NCBI GenBank assembly: GCA_009869945.1
Contig: WIXG01000083.1
Span: 186,001 to 250,000 of the forward strand
DNA: 64,000 nt
Origin: Mesaphorura yosii
Lineage: Eukaryota > Arthropoda > Collembola > Poduromorpha > Tullbergiidae
Reading direction: 5' to 3'
In this document: in pieces, positions 11,696 through 27,700 of the stretch
Position numbering within the stretch: the first letter of the stretch is position 1
Layout of the letters: each line of letters begins with the position of its first letter
Position numbers and translations under genes: made by a program
Notes under the pieces: model-generated
What the model was told of the DNA's origin: nothing
The model's input: the letters and a program-made list of their open reading frames with translations, nothing else
Database searches by the model: none

Positions 11696-11832
11696 GCATA
11701 CTTTCAAAGTGCATTCATTTACGTGTTCTTTTCTCTCCCGTTCTCGGCAAAAGAAGGAGGACGTTTTCTCATCTGCGTACAAACCTTATTTAATTTCAGT
11801 GATTGTTTAACCAAATTTACAAGTACTCGTGA

Positions 11833-15189
<3,357 letters not shown>

Positions 15190-15455
15190 TTCATTCTCCT
15201 TATTAGAAACGTTTAAAATAGGGTCATATTAATTCCCGTCTTTACTAAGTTTACAAAATTAGGTGCGGTCATCATGCTCCCAGAATGTCGAGTCCAACTT
15301 ATCCGAAAGTGCAACAATTTCTTTTCTTAATGTTACTCCAACATTGCCACATGTAATGCTCTAAACTTCATCTTAACACCTGAAGGGACTGAAGTCGTTT
15401 CAAAATTGATTGAGTCTTACTTTTACTCTGTGAGCGTGGTCACTGGTAGCTATTA

Positions 15456-15461
15456 AATAAA
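15456..15461 (+). terminator. polyadenylation signal of Hsp110
   Basis: AATAAA about 270 nt after the TAA. A second AATAAA near 15590 could give a longer 3' UTR. Confidence 0.5.
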
Positions 15462-16441
15462 TTATTAACTCTTGTTAGAACTAATGAATTGGGCATAAGA
15501 ACACTCAAGAAACTGAAGTAAGATATCATTGCAAGTCTAATATGGTAATGTAATACGCCCTACTACTATACACTACTACTCGATATGTAATAAAGTGCAC
15601 CATTAATTAAAATTAAAGCAAATATTAATTGTATATAATACGATAACACGAATACTGTCGCAAAGGCTATAGATCCACGTTTTTGTTAAGACAGTTTTTA
15701 TTAGTTTTCTACTGTTGAGGTTCACATGACTCATTACTCAAACCCGAAGACGAATGGGTAACGAGCGAGGAGTTTTCCAGTTCATCTCTACTCTGACCTG
15801 TTGGCAATCACGAGGCAATGCTTCTTGTTATAATACTACAACTGCAATAGCCTAAAATTAATTAACTGATAGGAGTAATCCACCATAGGCAGAAGGATAA
15901 AAGTTTGCAAGGGCCGACATTTAGACTGTGAATACGTCTGTGACGTAAAGTTCGGCTTGTTTGGTCACTAGAATTGGATCGATTTAGTGGTGACATGTTT
16001 CTAATGCAGTTATTGACAAAGGCACGGTTTAGCTGACCACAGCGCTGCAGGGTAGATGGTAGCCATTACTTTCTCGGATTTTTTGACGAGTGATAGAACT
16101 AATATTCAAGTAACTCATATTTACTTAAATTATTTGGAATTTTACGTAATTTGTTCTATTCATTTCCAAAAGAACATCTTTATTTCATTGAACTGTTTTC
16201 TTTGTTGATTGATTAACAAATAAATAATTAAAGAATTTAACATGGACGTTGATGTTTGCTCTGTGCTTTTGCACAAATGATGAGTGTTTAAAGACCGATG
16301 ATCGTGTGCATTGACCAAACGCTTGATGCTCAATTTAAAGTAAAGCACCATTAGTACTGTTCATATATTTCAGCTTTCATCAGTCATTTCGGACAATATG
16401 CCACTTAATAAGTTCGGAAACGAGTGCACACTTGGACGTCC

Positions 16442-16447
16442 TTTATT
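16442..16447 (-). terminator. polyadenylation signal of glucosamine-6-phosphate isomerase
   Basis: Minus-strand AATAAA (TTTATT on +) about 130 nt beyond the TGA at 16574-16576. Confidence 0.45.
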
Positions 16448-16573
16448 TAAGGCCATTGATCTTACTTAAAATCATATCGTAATTTCGTAATATCATGTAC
16501 AGATAAGTCAGGCCAGAGCGGACATGGTCGCTAGTCATGGAATGATCCTCGCAAGTCCCCGCAGACCTCAACT

Positions 16574-18001
16574 TCAGACATTGACTGGATCCTCAATCAA
16601 CTTGGAGTGTACGCCCCACAAATCCTAAACACAGGAAGCGGAAATTAGTAACGTGCCAATTGTTAACCTTAAAACTAATACACGCAATGAAAGACTTTGC
16701 AAATCGAATCAAATGGAACATGCGTCATTTGCATGCTTAACAAAATTAATATTAAATTAAATAGGTTCAGTTAGTGCGTGCGCAAGAAGACAGATCGTGT
16801 TGGTTAACATACACCGAAGCTGACTGGAAATCACACACAATAACTTTACTGACCAGGCCATCACTAATGCTGGAAGTTATTTAATCTGGCCGGTCATTTC
16901 GTTGATTTCAGCCCCAGCCACCCCAGTTTCATTGTCATCCTCAATTAGCTTACAATGAATTGAATACAATTCCTACGGTACATTCATCATACGCCGATTC
17001 AATCTTCAATTACAAATAATTACTGTAAAAGGCGGTACTATAAGCATTGCGAATAATGAGAGTATTGCATGCTATCTTGTGGTTACCTTTACCTTAAAGT
17101 ATTTGACAGTCTTAACTTTCAACTCCAGCGTAGCGTCTTCGTCACAAAGCATGATTGTGTGCGGGTGCTGCTGAAACGCTGACACTGTCCACATGTGATT
17201 GACGCCTTCCTCGATGGCTTTGTAGAGAGCGAGTGCCTTGTGAGCTCCGGTAATCAGCACCATCACCTCGCGAGCATCCATCACAGTTCCTACTCCGACC
17301 GTCAAGGCCTGCTTCGGCACTTTGTCCATGTTATTGTCAAAGAATCTGGCGTTGGCAAGAATCGTGTCATGTGCCAATGTTTTGACACGGGTGCGTGAAA
17401 CTAGCGAAGACCCTGGCTCATTAAAGGCAATGTGCCCATCAGGTCCAATCCCACCGACGAAAAGCTCGATTCCACCGGCGGCGGTTATCTCAGCCTCGAA
17501 CTGATCACACTCCTTTTGCAAGTCAGATGCATTTCCGTTCAAAATGTGAACGTTCTCCGGCTGAATGTCAACGTGTTTGAAGAAGTTGAACCACATGTAA
17601 TGGTGATAGCTTTCCGGGTGATCTTGTGGCAGGCCTAAGGATCATGAAGAGAGCATGATGGCACACGATCTTACAACCAAAGTGACTGATGTGACTTTAC
17701 CAACGTATTCGTCCATGTTGAAGGTTTTGACATATTTGAAAGACACTTTCCCAGCCTTGTGCAATATGATTAGCTGCTTATACATTCCCAGCGGAGTTCC
17801 ACCTTGTACAAATCAAAATTAAAGTTCTGTCTCAAACGTCACAACAATTTCTCATATACTGAGTCTGTGCTACGTACCTGTGGGCAGTCCAAGAGTGAAA
17901 TATCTGTCGGGGCCCGGCTTGTAATCACGGATTCTTTTGGCGACGTACTTAGCAGCCCATTCGGCTACGTGATTAGAGTCGTTCAGAATTAACAGCCTCA
18001 T
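16574..18001 (-). CDS. GNPDA: Glucosamine-6-phosphate isomerase/deaminase
   Basis: Converts glucosamine-6-phosphate and water to fructose-6-phosphate and ammonia, in the cytosol. It links amino-sugar turnover, including chitin precursors in arthropods, to glycolysis. Four exons on the minus strand: 18001-17878, 17802-17701, 17634-17093, 16624-16574. Phases are consistent, 819 nt, 272 aa, the usual length. It starts [19 protein letters not shown] and has the phosphate loop [13 protein letters not shown]. The catalytic Asp lies in FNMDEYVGL, followed by the [11 protein letters not shown] segment. The active-site loop [18 protein letters not shown] carries the conserved Asp, His and Glu, and [13 protein letters not shown] follows. 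The last exon is only 51 nt and encodes [16 protein letters not shown]; it was placed by its in-phase acceptor and by similarity to the family C-terminus. GNPDA1 and GNPDA2 cannot be distinguished in an invertebrate. Confidence 0.96.
16625..17092 (-). other. intron 3 of glucosamine-6-phosphate isomerase
   Basis: A 468-nt phase-0 intron, longer than the other introns of this gene. Nothing recognisable inside. Confidence 0.8.
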
Positions 18002-21000
18002 AATCGCAATCAGTGCTCAGCGTGCGTCGCTTTGTTATACTTCTCAGCTCGAAACCGATATCGATTGCACTCTTTAAAACGCGGCAAAGGCACAGAAGAG
18101 TGATTAATCTAAATCTTCACAGCAATGTAAACAAGTTTTGACGGTATAAATTACCTTCAGCTGATTTCGTACCGCTGCTACGGGCTTTGAGGAACTGGAA
18201 CTCGGATGAAATGAGACTAAACCGCCTTCACTGGCAGACAGTCTGAGAATGAGCTCATGTACTCGGCTTCATCGAAGAGTTTCACGTTCGTGTGGCATGA
18301 GATCGCATCGCACGTATTCTACCGTGGAGTTAATAATAACGCCAGTATCAGCACATCTAACACGAACCAATTTATCCAGTTAACGTGTGACCCTTGACAA
18401 ACCTTGACTTCGATTGGAATCATTAAAAGAAAGTTTCCTATCGTATGCTTGTTAAATTGGTTGTCATCATGAGGCAATAATTGCTGTACGCTGCATGCAT
18501 TATGTGGGCAAGCTGTCATGCGTCTGGTCTGTGAGCAATCACGAAGTGACACCGACGACGACACTATCAGCGTGGCACGAATGATTTGAGATAAGAGAGG
18601 TCTCCAAATGAATGACAAGACCGACACATTAACCAGTCCGGCCTCTTCATCAGCGTTAGCGCCTTGTTGATGGCTTTGATTTATCTCTCATGCCTGGGTG
18701 TGATCTATCCATTCGTTCATTAAATTCAAGACAGTCACAGAGTGAGCGTTGGGGTCACTGCCTACCCAGATAAGTTTTGGGATCGGACATGAATTATGAC
18801 ATAACACCCAGCCGATACGCCTAACTGAGAAGAGCACCAGCGATTCCCTGCTCATTGAGACACCCAAATGGGTACCAGCGAGGATCGGTCCAACAGTCAC
18901 TTTGTATTTCAGTCAGCACTGGTGCCTGTTCTTTACTGGCCATACAATAAACGCTTTGGTTTACATTCGCAGCAGAACAATGTGAACTCTCGCCCATGAT
19001 AGTATTCAGTTAACTGGTATGGTTTGGGACAGGACTCCTCATTCCTGCATTTGGAATTGGGAAGTGATTGCTCCAAGAAACTCAATTTGATGGAGAACAC
19101 GTTCCATGGTAGAGTACAAATAATGAGAATTCTAGGCAACGAACACTGCGAACAGTGAACAGATTCCATTGTTCTTGTATGTGATTCAGGTTTCACTGCA
19201 CCGCAGCCGCATCCTTTCTTGTACGAACATCGCATCGTGAGGAATTCTGTTTGCCAATTGGTTGAGCATTCGAGTGTGCTTGCAAACTTTTGGTCGTGCA
19301 TTTCACAGTACGAAGGTGTAGCGTTTCCGCTCGATCATTGTTACTTACGAAGACATTCACTTGTAAAGCTACTCGCTAAACTTGCAGTGCATGCTTGTCA
19401 ATATGAAAATGAATAAAGAATGAACCTCGAAATATCATTACATGAAGATTGGACACAGTTTCGCACTTCTCAAAAACCTTTAGTCCATGCAAGTCGATCA
19501 ATCGCACGTCAACTTGTCAATACAGCTGTCTCTTAGAGAAAGGAGGGATCCCTTGTCATAACAGTGGTGACATGTCTAAGACGGCATGTGCTGCGTACAT
19601 GAATCAGTTTTCGAATATGTGTAGTATGTGGTAAATTCCAAAGTGAAATATAGCCCGTAGGTCACAAGCGTTCATGGAGTGTCATTTTCCGAGTACAAGA
19701 GAAAGCCGAGCACCTGAGCAATTCTCATAGTCAATGAAAAATAGAGATAAGATGCAATTTATGCCCGTACCCAGTACCGACATTTATCAGTTCATCATAA
19801 TATTTATGAACATGAATGATTTACTTGCTACATTTCCATGCATAGATTCGAGTCCGGTCTAGCACACTGGCGGCGCCATGCTAGTGCAGTATAGGACTCT
19901 AAAATAGATAGCATTCTACACCTGATATGATAACACTATGTTGTTGCGATACCACAATGGCTATTTTTTGCCACTTCTGTCCCTAGCAGTACTCGTAGTA
20001 CACTTTTAATAGCCTGATTAATGATTAAGTTTCATTAACTCGGCATAGTTACGCTGTGATTCGCCCACTAAAATAAATTCGCACTTGCAATCCTTACTCC
20101 AAAAGTATTGGACTGATAAGCCTCAAGCTGTGTTCTGCTCTCTGTCAGGGAATGGCGCTCATTCAGAAAGAATCGATCAGTGCAATTCAGAAGCAATATA
20201 CGAGTGTCACGCCTCATTAACTCAGACTCGAAGCCTACGTGTATTGTTGCAGTTCAAGTTGCGGATCGTAATTAACGACTTGCGTCTCAATAGCTCTCTT
20301 CGTTCACGTACACTCAAGTAAAGCGACGCAGTGAGACAAATTGCCACGAACTAGGAAGGTCAATAAGTTGGAGTTGGAATTGGCACTACGTTCAATGGAT
20401 TTTCAGTGTATACAGTCATAATGGGTCCATTTGTCACCCAATAATGTTATTTCATGGTTGAGTGATCACGCCTTCTTCGCATTTTTGTGACTCCAACAGG
20501 GCATTTTTATTTGATTTGCTCAAGTTTCGACAAATCTGTCTTATTTTCTGAAATATTTATCCTCGTCATTTGAATTCGAGATCTAAGTGTGTGTTCTCGT
20601 GTGAGTGATGAGACAACCGCGCATTCGGTGGCACTTTCGACTTTATTAGTCTCATTTTTTAGTTCTAAATTTACTAGAACACATAATACAACACTTTCAT
20701 CAAATTCATAAACGTGAAGTGTTCTGCTGCTGAGAAGATGAATTGCAAGAAGAATGTGAAAGTCTGAATTCTCCTCCGCGAGCGCATACCAGTGAAACTG
20801 AATGAAAGCTGGGAAGGAGAACTGTGCCTGCCCGATTTCCGCCACGCGTCTTATTCTAGTTCTCGCTTCGGGCTCTCAGTCAAGCGTCTGCTTCGGAAAG
20901 TGATAGATGTGTCGCGGCACGCCGCGGACGACTGTAATGATTTTCGTTCGTTTGTCTCACATTTTCCTCGAATAATTCTGTGAATTTTGCTGCTATCCGG

Positions 21001-21720
21001 TAATAGGTTTTAATTGGACTTCAACTGAGCTTCTGAGGAAAGTGTAAATGAACGAGTGCATTAAGCTAGGCTCGACATCTATTAATTAGCCAACTTAGAT
21101 AAATATTTGGAATACGCAAGTGTCGTAATTGGCAGTTTAAATGCGGCTGACGACATCATTTCATCCAGCGAGAAGCACAATGCCGTGAACAGTGCTGTGA
21201 TTGTAGATGGAAAGCGAAACAACTTTTGCTGATAATTTGAACCCCGGCTACTGTTTACTTTGCTAAATAAGTGCATGTGACGATGAGTGATCCAATGAAT
21301 GGCGATAAGTTGATGACTCAGTTCGGAGAATTGTTCGTGGATTGGAATTTTATTGATCATTAAGCCTAATCGACAGAACACACAACATTCCATTGAATTG
21401 TGCGTTTCGAAACCAAACGCTTGACGTGATACAAATTGACTGATTGCTATCGTCGCAAACAAATGAATTGATGTAATGATGTTGACAAATCTTCGCAAGC
21501 GAATATTCATGGCAGCTACTCAACAACAGCACACAGGAATGGACGAATCTGCAACCGAAGTAAATTTGTATAGTTCGTGCTGTCTCGCTGAATCAGCTAA
21601 GGTGTCGGTGTAGTGCTCTGCGAATCTCAGTCGGTGAAGCCCTAAGACATCTGAATTAGGGGATTTTGATTCTGCGAAGAGCACGAGAGGGATTTACTCG
21701 GAATAATTAGCACAGCGAGA
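18002..21720. other. intergenic region upstream of the isomerase and of cyclase cassette A
   Basis: About 3.7 kb between divergently transcribed genes, so it should contain both promoters. No recognisable coding exon; the longest open frame (18933-19301, minus) resembles no family I know. Confidence 0.55.
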
Positions 21721-24700
21721 ATGATGGCTATGAAGGGGAATAATTTTGACGGATTCAGCTGGATTAGAAGCGTGGGCAAACGCATTGACGTCTGTTCCCA
21801 GGGAGCAGCCGCGGTACAGTTCGTTCTAATATTCGCAGTGCTCCAAATTTTGAGCTCACACTCGACTGAAGCAGGCAGTACACGTTCCGAACACAGGGCA
21901 CACCGTGGGAGTAACCACACTTCAGGCCGTGCCGGCAGCTCTGACAGTTATGGGGTACGACATAATCCAGCGAATGCACTGCATGAGATTAATGTGACAG
22001 TGCTGCTTCCGTTTGACTCCAAGTACCTGGCGTCTGTGGGCCGGACTGGTCCAGCCATCATTTTGGGTTTCGAAAAAGTGAAAGAGCTGGAATGGCTTCC
22101 TAATCACAAAGCCCACCTTCACTATATTGACTCAAACTGTTCAAACATTATGGCACCTTATGAAGCCATGAGAGTCTTTGTCAACAAAGAAGTCAATGTT
22201 TTCTTTGGACCTACATGTGAACTAGCTCTGGGTGAGTTCTTCTTAACCGTCTTGAGACTTCCTTCGTGCATGTAACGCATTCATCTCGTATAAGGACATG
22301 GGTTATGAAATGAATGAGTTTAATCGTACATCCTGTGCAAGGCCGCCAAAGTCGGGTCCAACAATTTGTCGGTGTGAATCACGCCACCTTGGCTTGTTCA
22401 TTATGTCGTGTGTGAGCCAACAGGTCAGAATATGTCGCGTTAATTTGCTTACCCGAGCATTAAAAATGATGTGCCAGATGCCAGAGCTCTCACGCTCAAT
22501 TAATTAGTAATGGGATAAGCATTCCATTGAAATGATTTTGCCTGACTACCGCTGTGCTGAGATTTCGTGTTCGTGATCGATGAGCTCTTGGTCTGTGTTT
22601 CATTTTAGTTATCTCACAAGTGTGGATCCGTCATTGTCATAAATCAGTTTTAGCACTGATTGTTTAAAATCGTGCCTGCATCATGTTGCACATTTTCCAA
22701 TCCGCAAGCTTATGTTGAGCAATGGGCATAGAGCAAACAGTACTCGCGCTATTTTTAGTCCAGATCGCATGAACATGTTAAATTTTACTCTGTTTTCAGG
22801 GTTTACTCGAAGCGCGTTAATATTCACAGAGGGTAATCTCCAACCTCCGTCTGTGTAGCTTCGCCTCTAATTCGAATGGATTTAAATAACCTCATGTTGT
22901 GTTCATGAGACAGTTATTTTCTCACATGCTTCTTTCGGTTTCTTTCTAGTCGTCGTTTTTCTCTCTACACCTTACGCGCATCGACTCACTGAAATGGCAA
23001 ATTCAGCAAATTTCAAAATAATAGCCATAAAGCCCTTTTTATGCTGATTATTATTACAGAACGCTCATGGCTGCATATATATACCTCCAGAATTGTTGAA
23101 CCACGCGAGCAGACTTCGCGTTGAGAGTCTAGCCGCCCTATTCATGAAAGGAAATATATATATTTCTATGTCCCAGAAAATTATCGAATAAATTATTTCT
23201 TGATCCGGGCTGGTCTGGTGCTGCTGACGAGGTTACAGGCAGAGGCAGCAAGGCAAGGCTGCGGCTTTAAATCTTAGGATTTTCTAAAACTGTTTTGCTT
23301 TGATCTTCAATAAGCAGTTAAGAAAACAAGGAAACTATTTCTCAAATGCGGACCAACTGGGCTCAAGCTGCACTAACCGCAGGCACGAGTTATGCTTCAT
23401 CTTCACCAGACAAAGCGTCTAAGCCTTGCTTCACTTCCATGAAACTGTTTATCAAGCAACCTTTCTCAAGAAAGCCGTAACGGTGAACTCTAAGCGTATT
23501 ATGGGCTCACGATTTTGTGTGAATTTGTAATGGAAAATTACAGTTGCCACAGACTAGAAGCGAAGGCACAAGAAAAATTTGTCCCGAAATTATATTCTAA
23601 GGGAATAAGAATTATGGCCGTTTATACCGAACTTTTTTAGCACTCGAATGACGACCTGCAATTGTTCAATTTCTTATCAATTGACTGTCATTTTCAATGG
23701 GTTAACTTTTTTTCGATCATGAAAATAATTCTTTTTTTGCATAAAAGCAATTTTATGACACATATTCTTTCCATGCATGAGAATTAGTCTTTTTTTAGGA
23801 TACTCTCACATGAGAATATTCCACTTTGAATATGAATATTTTTAATTTCATAATCACAAGTTGCATGAGACACATGAAGATTTTTCTTAGGTTGTAAGGT
23901 TTCCTTTCATAGGTTGCCAATTGTAAGTAGTTAAGGAATAAAGTGCTTCTGAATCCATGAACCAAAAATTGTTACAAAATCGAGTTGGAATCTTCCGGGC
24001 TCACAGGAGTGAACGAGAATGAGAAGGACACTTCGTCTGATATTTTAGACTAGTGGCTTGATTCAAATCAGGGATGGTGCGAGGGTAATGCTTTATGCAT
24101 ATCAGTGATCGGTGAGCAAGCCACACTTGCTTACTGAAGAATCTTTAGGCAATCAGATTACATTAAAGTTTTGAATATTCTCATGGAGATTTGAATTATG
24201 TTTTAAAAAATCGATTTTATGCAAAGGTTTAATTATTTCTTATTTCAGATTGAATAATCTCATGAAAAAAGAATCATTTTTAAGAAAACGTTTTTCATGC
24301 AAAAAGGAACTATTCTCAGAATCGAAAATTGACACCCGTTTTCAATAAACGTCGATGACTCACTTTCTGAAAGCGAGAAAGCAACAACTGGCAAATTCAT
24401 TGCACGTGAGGCGCCGACTCTTGGCTGGTACTGATAAAATTTAGTGAAGATTCGTATTGAAAGTTCTGACTTTGGTGATTTTTATCTGCAACTTCCTCCG
24501 TACTCACTTTACATTCGTTGAAGCAAGATATTGATTATATGCGGACCGTGTTCAATTTTTTTACCTCCTTTCCCAAATTCGTTGGATTCGTTCAGGGAAT
24601 ATAAATTAACAACGCTAGCAAGAAGATATGATGTAAATAGTATTTGGAGACATTGGACAAGATTTGCGGTGGAATCAAAATAAGCTTACCTGTTTGGAAC

Positions 24701-27700
24701 ATGGCTTCTCGCTTACCATCGAACTAACAACTGCAACTTCTTCTTATAAGGCTCAAATTTCAATCTAATCGAATTAATCCCTGAATTCATAGGATCTTGA
24801 ATACAATACGCATTTGCTTTTAAATTTAAGAGATAGTCTTACTTACTCTTAATTATTGATGCGCGTGAAAGCGAAACCTGTCTCCTTCATTATCATTTTA
24901 TTCTCGTCTTCGTGTAATTGCAGTCGCACAACACTCAGCACCTGATGCAGTCCAACTTTATTTATAAGTAAGACGGAATATGTTCTTGAATGTTGAGGTT
25001 GACATTTTGGGTCTTATTTTGTACAGTTTGTGTCAAAAAGTCACGTAAAGTTTATCTTTTGTTTTGCGAAGTTGGACAGGTTGTCCTGCTCTCGACAACT
25101 CAATCCCCCTGCTTTTAAGTCGTAAGACAAATGTTCTATTTTGGACACAATATAAATCTTCCTGGCAGACATAGCAGAGATGACTTGTGGATTTCCAATC
25201 CGTGCACACCACGTGTGTTCTGATGACAATAAATTTTTTCCGAGAAACTTAATGATGAAAACATCCCAAGACTCTCATAAATTTATCATCGCATCCCGAA
25301 GTTCTTAATCTGAACGGGTGCTATTATAAAGCGAGAAGGAAAAAGTAATAATGAACTCAGCCACGTTATAAGTTGTAAAGATCAAACAAAGAAATGAACA
25401 AAAAGGATCCGGTTCTTCCTCACGGCAATTGTTACTTCACTGAGCACTCACTCTGCTCCTACGGTTTGTTGCAGTTTAGTTTCATGTTACATAAGAAAAG
25501 AAAGTGCTACACTTAGTGTGATATGTGATTTCTCAATTCATCTTGCAACAAGAGAATTTCGAGAAGGTTAGTCACGGGAGCAGTCAGCGGTAATGAAATT
25601 AATGGTATCTGTCCACACAACTTGCGATTTGTTTGCAAACTTTCTGCGCTTCTATCTTTGCCGAACCTTTGTCCGGCCAGGATAGCTCGGACTCGGGTTC
25701 CAATATGAATTTGTTCGTGAGACGATGACATTTGTTATAATAAAAATCGTGTTTAGTAAGGAACGTCGTCTGTTACGCGAGCTGTTGGGAGCTTCAAGCA
25801 ATCATCCACGTAATTTGTTAAGTGCAAATAAAGCGATTATTCAACCATGCCCTAACTTATTTCATGCACACGAAAAGCAGAATTTGATCACTTTCTCTCG
25901 CGCTCGTTCCTCCAAATCCAATACTTCCTAATAAATGAGTTAAGCCTTTTGAAGCACATCACATTTTCTAATGTATGAAATTTCAGCGAAACCTGAAGCT
26001 AGACGTCAAACTTCACACTTGGCTTGTGACCCGTAGGAGAGCTTCTAGACAGAACCTGTCAAACTAGACAGACAGAAGTGAACTTTAGTCCATTAGTGCT
26101 TCACGAATTGCATCGCACCTTCACGAGGAGTTTGGCCCGTGGAAGATGACTATCAAAAGGGAAAGGTGAAAGTGAATGTGTAAATTCACTTGCGGTTTAC
26201 ATTGTCAAACACTGTTATCTCTTGTCTTGCACACCCGCATGCCGCCTTCCAAGAAGCTCCGGAGGATGTTGTCTTTCTTGATGGTATCAGGACCTCATTA
26301 CTCTATTTTGTAAATCCGTGACTTGCCGTGGTTTTAATACTGTCAAAGGAAGATATTGATGAAGCTGCAGGGAGCAAGAATACCCGTCTGTCCGTAGATC
26401 CAATTTACTCAGAAAATGAGAAACACCAGTTCTGTCTACATTGTCAGATTGTCTTATGTCTCTTTACACGAAGTACGGAATTATGCCGAAGAATGACAAT
26501 GGATTGAGTTAGAATAGTAGTCGCGGTTTTGCATTTAGTCTAAGGAAAATTATCCATATATGACCAAATGAAGAACGATCAAAGTCACGTGTTCTCGCTT
26601 CACGAAGCTTCTGTATGGCATTGTTAAACCACGCCAATTATTACTTTGAAAATTTTTGGAACTTAAGGACAACAAACTAATTTTGTTCTCGTATTTACAC
26701 TTCCGTGATTATATTCGCTAAGTCCCTTAGGAAGTTTCACTTTGCAGCCGATGAAATGAAACATTCAGACGGCAAAAGTTCTTTGGAGGAAACTGGAATT
26801 CCATACATTGCTGAAAATTAATGAGTTTCGGACTGTTTGACCTTGCTTGCGTTTAATTGAGTAATTAAAATCCCATTTGATTACTGGCGCGTAGCAAACC
26901 CACACGTAAATGTTCAGAAGTTTGTCTGAACTGTGGCCTGACTCTGATCAGAATTTATTTTCTTTGGCAGCTCCTGTGGCTCGTTTCCTTCGATACTTCG
27001 AGACGCCGCTGCTCACAGCAGGTGCCCTGACAGCAGATTACACGCTCCCAAAAACTACGAAGGAATCTGAATACTTCCTCACCACAAGAACTGGGCATGG
27101 ATTCGCAGAAATGAGCCACTTTCTTATCTCCGTGTTTAACAAGTAAGCACAATTTCCTTCCAAGTACATTCTTATGCAGTTGGATGACTCTAATTCTGTT
27201 TAAAGCTGCGAAAATTTCTGAAATTCCCTCAATGCGTCGCTCTCACGTGCATTACCACAAGTCAGCACTTTTCTACTCTACATGCCCTACCCTGGCTTTT
27301 GAACACGCAGGGCATTAACTTTCGCATCCGCACACGTGGAGCTTGCTTCACGAGTTTGCCTTTCATGTTTTCTTCCGATGACAGGACAAGTGACAAAACC
27401 ACACGTTTATCGTGAGACAAAGCCACAGGTGACAAAGGTACAAATGCCAGCAAACTGTCTACGGATGATACTCAACCAGAGGCGATGTCTGAATGTACTC
27501 CATTGTAAAATAAACCTATTGCCAAGCATGAAATATCCTGCTTGTGGCAAATGCAATAGCAAATGCACTAGTAAACACATGCACTTCATGACTTTCTCGC
27601 AAACAGCACTTTCACACGGTGTCGATTACTTCAGCTACAAAATGCCTTAATTGCGTGGCTAGAGGAGCCAAAGGCTTTAAAATCGCCACTCAGGCAGCTT

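Larger units (their letters stand above)
15190..16573. other. convergent 3' interval between Hsp110 and glucosamine-6-phosphate isomerase
   Basis: AT-rich, no coding content. It contains the Hsp110 3' UTR on the left and the isomerase 3' UTR on the right; the two genes converge. Confidence 0.6.

Noticed and set aside
18933-19301. 122-codon Cys-rich open frame on the minus strand
   Set aside because: Has an ATG, but no family resemblance, no signal peptide and no supporting splice or polyadenylation context.
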